Origin: CAWAVN01 sp963825075
GTDB lineage: Bacteria; Planctomycetota; Planctomycetia; Planctomycetales; Planctomycetaceae
Reading direction: 5' to 3'
Assembly (NCBI GenBank): GCA_963825075.1
Contig: CAWGRX010000022.1
Coordinates: forward strand, 124,001 to 188,000
Length of the DNA stretch: 64,000 bases
Shown one piece after another: positions 61,824 through 64,000 of the stretch. The stretch's first letter is position 1, and the number at the start of each line of letters is the position of its first letter. The notes below the pieces were generated by a model that was not told the origin of the DNA, did not search any database, and worked only from the letters and a program-made list of their open reading frames with translations. A program made the position numbers and the translations under genes.

Positions 61824-62990
61824 TTAATCTTCAATCATTGGAGTCGGGTTCTCGTCAAGGCCGGCGATCAGTTTTTGAATGTCCTCGGCATTGTTATACG
61901 CGTGCGGACTGAGGCGGACTCTTCCCTGCCTGGCATTTACGACAACGCCCTGCTCCAACAGTTTTCGCTTGATGATCTGCGGATCGGTGTCGGGCAATGT
62001 GAAGGCCAAAATGCCCGAGCGATGTTCCGGTTCCAAATCGCTGGCGATCGCGGCGCCGATTTGCTGAAGCTCTGCAATCAACGCATCGGTGACTTCCAGA
62101 ATCCGCGCTGCGATGGCTAGGTTTCCAAACTCGGCTAAAAACTCGAGCGCCGCCGCGAGTCCCGCGATGCCGACCATGTTATAGGTGCCGCCTTCGTAGC
62201 GGGCCGCGGTGTGTTTGAGACGAAGACTCGTATCGGCAAAGTCGCCCGCCTGCTCGACGCTGTTCCAACCGACGCCCAACGGCCGGAGCCAATCCAGCAG
62301 CTCCCGCCGGCAATAAAAAATCCCCGCTCCCTCGGGGCCGAGCATCCATTTGTGCCCGTCGGCCGCGAGAAAATCCACGGGGATGTCCTGGACATCCAGC
62401 GGAAAGACGCCCAGCCCTTGAATCGCATCCACAAACAACTTCGCCCCGGCCCGATGAGCCAATTCCGCCAAGGCCGCCAGATCGTTCCGCCAACCCGTCG
62501 CATAACCGACCCAACTCACGGAGATGATCCGCGTCTTCTCATCACACGCCGCCGCGATCCGATTGAGATCTGCCCGCTCATTTTTCGCCGGAACCAGTCG
62601 AACTTCGACGCCGCGGTCTTTGAGGTTCATCCAAGGATACAAGTTGCTGGGAAATTCGCTCGCCAATGTGACGACATTATCGCCGGGCCGCCAGGGCACG
62701 CCCTCCGCTACGAGATTTATCCCTTCCGTCGTGCTATGGATCAGGGCGATTTCCTCGCGCGAGGCACCCAATAACTCGGCCGCAAGTTTGCGGGCGGTCT
62801 CCACGGTTTTCCGCCACGTTGCCCAATCCGCGGTGCCGTGCTCGCTCATCGACCTGGCCCAACTCGACACGGCTTCCACGACCGGTTCTGGCAGCGGAGC
62901 CACCGCCGCGTGATCGAAATACGCGAAACGCTCGGTCACGGGCATTCGCGCGCGAAACTCGTTCCAAGGCTGTTCGGCAAGGGCATTCAT
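61824..62990 (-). CDS. PLP-dependent aminotransferase class V (IPNE/SufS-like)
   Basis: A 388-residue fold-type I PLP enzyme. The cofactor lysine is in DFLAADGHKWMLGPEGAG (about residue 212), with the pocket aspartate in GAKLFVDAIQGLGVFPLD and SWVGYATGWRNDLAALAELA near it. The opening FRARMPVTERFAYFDHAAVA is that of isopenicillin-N-epimerase/cysteine-desulphurase-like proteins. No catalytic cysteine loop of SufS is clear. The substrate could be an amino acid or an amino sugar. Convergent with the NUDIX gene. Confidence 0.87.
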   Translation of the reverse strand: MNALAEQPWNEFRARMPVTERFAYFDHAAVAPLPEPVVEAVSSWARSMSEHGTADWATWRKTVETARKLAAELLGASREEIALIHSTTEGINLVAEGVPWRPGDNVVTLASEFPSNLYPWMNLKDRGVEVRLVPAKNERADLNRIAAACDEKTRIISVSWVGYATGWRNDLAALAELAHRAGAKLFVDAIQGLGVFPLDVQDIPVDFLAADGHKWMLGPEGAGIFYCRRELLDWLRPLGVGWNSVEQAGDFADTSLRLKHTAARYEGGTYNMVGIAGLAAALEFLAEFGNLAIAARILEVTDALIAELQQIGAAIASDLEPEHRSGILAFTLPDTDPQIIKRKLLEQGVVVNARQGRVRLSPHAYNNAEDIQKLIAGLDENPTPMIED

Positions 62991-63156
62991 ATTCCTTCAG
63001 ATACCACATCGTCGGTCCAAAACGCAACCAGTGAGTGTCGGCAGCGAATTGGAGGATTTTTTCATTTCCTGTCAAAATCCGTGTCAGATGGCAGGCGACT
63101 GAGCAACAAGAATAATAGAGGACGATGGACAACCAGCCTTCGCGGAATCGGCGAGG

Positions 63157-63651
63157 ATGCACGACGAGACGATTTATGTCCAACATGGTCGGATGGTGGC
63201 CGGGATCTGTTGGCGGATTCTTGGCCATCAGGCCGATGCCGAGGATGCGGTGCAGGAGACGTTTCTTCAGGCCTTGCAACTGGCGAAGCGAGAACCGGTC
63301 CGCAACTGGCCGGGTTTGCTCCGGCGGTTGGCAACGACTTGTGCGCTCGCCCAATTGCGCAAGCGCCGCCCCAGTTCCGGGGATGTCGCCAATTGCCAGA
63401 GCCGGGAAGCTTCGCCTGTGGAAGCGGCCGAGCGGCGCGAATTGGAGGATCGTCTGCGGACCGCCATCGCAAACCTGCCGCCCCGCGAAGCCGAGGTGTT
63501 TTGCCTCAGGTATTTTGAAAACCTGACCCACGACGAAATCCGCCGCACTTTGAACGTGCCCTATCCCAGCGTGACCACGGCCATATACCGGGCGAGAAAG
63601 CGTCTGGAAGCTGAGTTTGCCGATGTCCGGATTGATGAGGACCGCCGATGA
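63157..63651 (+). CDS. ECF-type RNA polymerase sigma factor
   Basis: A 164-residue sigma-70 family protein with regions 2 and 4 only. Region 2 is seen as GICWRILGHQADAEDAVQET then FLQALQLAKR; region 4 as LPPREAEVFCLRYFENLTHD then EIRRTLNVPYPSVTTAIYRA. It would direct RNA polymerase to a small regulon. The 3' end overlaps the next gene (ATGA), which has one membrane helix and is likely its anti-sigma or membrane partner. Confidence 0.9.
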   Translation: MHDETIYVQHGRMVAGICWRILGHQADAEDAVQETFLQALQLAKREPVRNWPGLLRRLATTCALAQLRKRRPSSGDVANCQSREASPVEAAERRELEDRLRTAIANLPPREAEVFCLRYFENLTHDEIRRTLNVPYPSVTTAIYRARKRLEAEFADVRIDEDRR

Positions 63652-64000
63652 AACGCCGCCATCCCTTCCCCCGAAATGAATTGGCCGAACCCTTGCGCTC
63701 GATCGTCGATGACATCGCAAGTTCGCCGGTGCCGGAAAATCTGATTGAGCACGCGCGGGGATACACCGTCGAGCCGACAGCCAATGCAACGTCCCGGCGG
63801 TCGGTGTCGGCTCTGATGGCGACGGTGTTAGTTCTCAGCTTGTGCATCTCCGCTTTGATCGTTCGTCAACACCCCCGCAATCAACCCCAAAAAGTCGCGG
63901 AGAAAGAACAGGCATATCCGACTCGCCCCAAGAAGGAAATCCCGCCGCCGACGTTGTGGGCTTATCGTCAAGCGCACTCGGCCGAGGATTTGGAGGAACT
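63648..64000 (+). CDS. Membrane-anchored anti-sigma-like protein (partial)
   Basis: Runs off the window end; 117 residues are visible. A basic, cytoplasmic N-terminus (MKRRHPFPRNELAEPLRSIV) is followed by one transmembrane helix (SALMATVLVLSLCISALIV) and then a probable periplasmic part (KEIPPPTLWAYRQAHSAEDL). Coupling by ATGA to an ECF sigma gene makes an anti-sigma role likely, though no zinc-finger HxxxCxxC is seen in the visible part. Confidence 0.65.
   Translation, partial: MKRRHPFPRNELAEPLRSIVDDIASSPVPENLIEHARGYTVEPTANATSRRSVSALMATVLVLSLCISALIVRQHPRNQPQKVAEKEQAYPTRPKKEIPPPTLWAYRQAHSAEDLEE

Noticed and set aside
1..64000. tRNA, rRNA, prophage, integron and toxin-antitoxin searches by eye
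   Set aside because: No cloverleaf-like segment, rRNA motif, integrase or toxin signature stood out; a covariance search was not possible here.

Overview
This 64 kb window is GC-rich bacterial chromosome, almost certainly from a planctomycete. The lineage markers are a DUF1501 protein, a secreted PSCyt1/DUF1549/DUF1553 cytochrome protein, a PVC-type CxxCH heme protein, a single-gene DUF1559 prepilin-like protein, a ThuA protein, and several small proteins that look lineage-specific. A member of the Gemmataceae or a near relative is my inference. I saw no rRNA, tRNA, CRISPR array, prophage or plasmid gene. The window starts inside one gene and ends inside another.

Layout. 0-6 kb: sugar-type catabolism (PHP/DUF3604 protein, NupG-like transporter, Ldh_2 dehydrogenase, Gfo/Idh oxidoreductase, HSL-type esterase). 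6-14 kb: hairpin-rich spacer, asnS, a PL10-type pectate lyase with a broken frame, a large secreted cytochrome protein, then folK, folB and a FolM-like reductase. 14-24 kb: secreted propeller-like protein, PilZ-like protein, a small Tn5-like MITE, DUF1501, a GH5-like hydrolase, a divergent aroE, and frameshifted tex. 24-32 kb: small proteins, glycerate kinase, a giant TPR protein, a BON-domain protein. 32.4-36.1 kb: a tightly overlapped phosphonate-catabolism operon (alcohol dehydrogenase, PhnZ-like HD oxygenase, FAD oxidoreductase, PhnX). 36-42 kb: DapA-like protein, one complete insertion sequence, a frameshifted PVC-type heme protein. 42-50 kb: amidohydrolase, secreted hydrolase, hemP with a Fur-like palindrome, Kelch protein, RluA, DprA, AroB, RidA. 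50-64 kb: DUF1559, frameshifted floA, ketoacyl synthase III, flippase-like membrane protein, glycosyltransferase, two flavoproteins, ThuA, NUDIX, PLP enzyme, and an ECF sigma factor with the start of its partner.

Working together. The clearest functional unit is the phosphonate operon, in which an FAD enzyme (not a PhnW transaminase) would make phosphonoacetaldehyde for PhnX. The three fol genes form a pterin operon, and ridA-aroB a second small operon. Secreted polysaccharide-degrading and cytochrome proteins fit a heterotroph living on plant or algal polymers.

Two sequence-level themes stand out. First, a family of short GCTAGC-centred repeats is scattered through the intergenic spacers; one copy has been split by a 158-bp MITE with target duplication. 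Second, five conserved genes (pelA-like, tex, the transposase, the PVC heme protein, floA) each carry one frameshift, three of them at a CGCGC run. That could mean assembly errors, so the frames should be verified before calling these genes dead.
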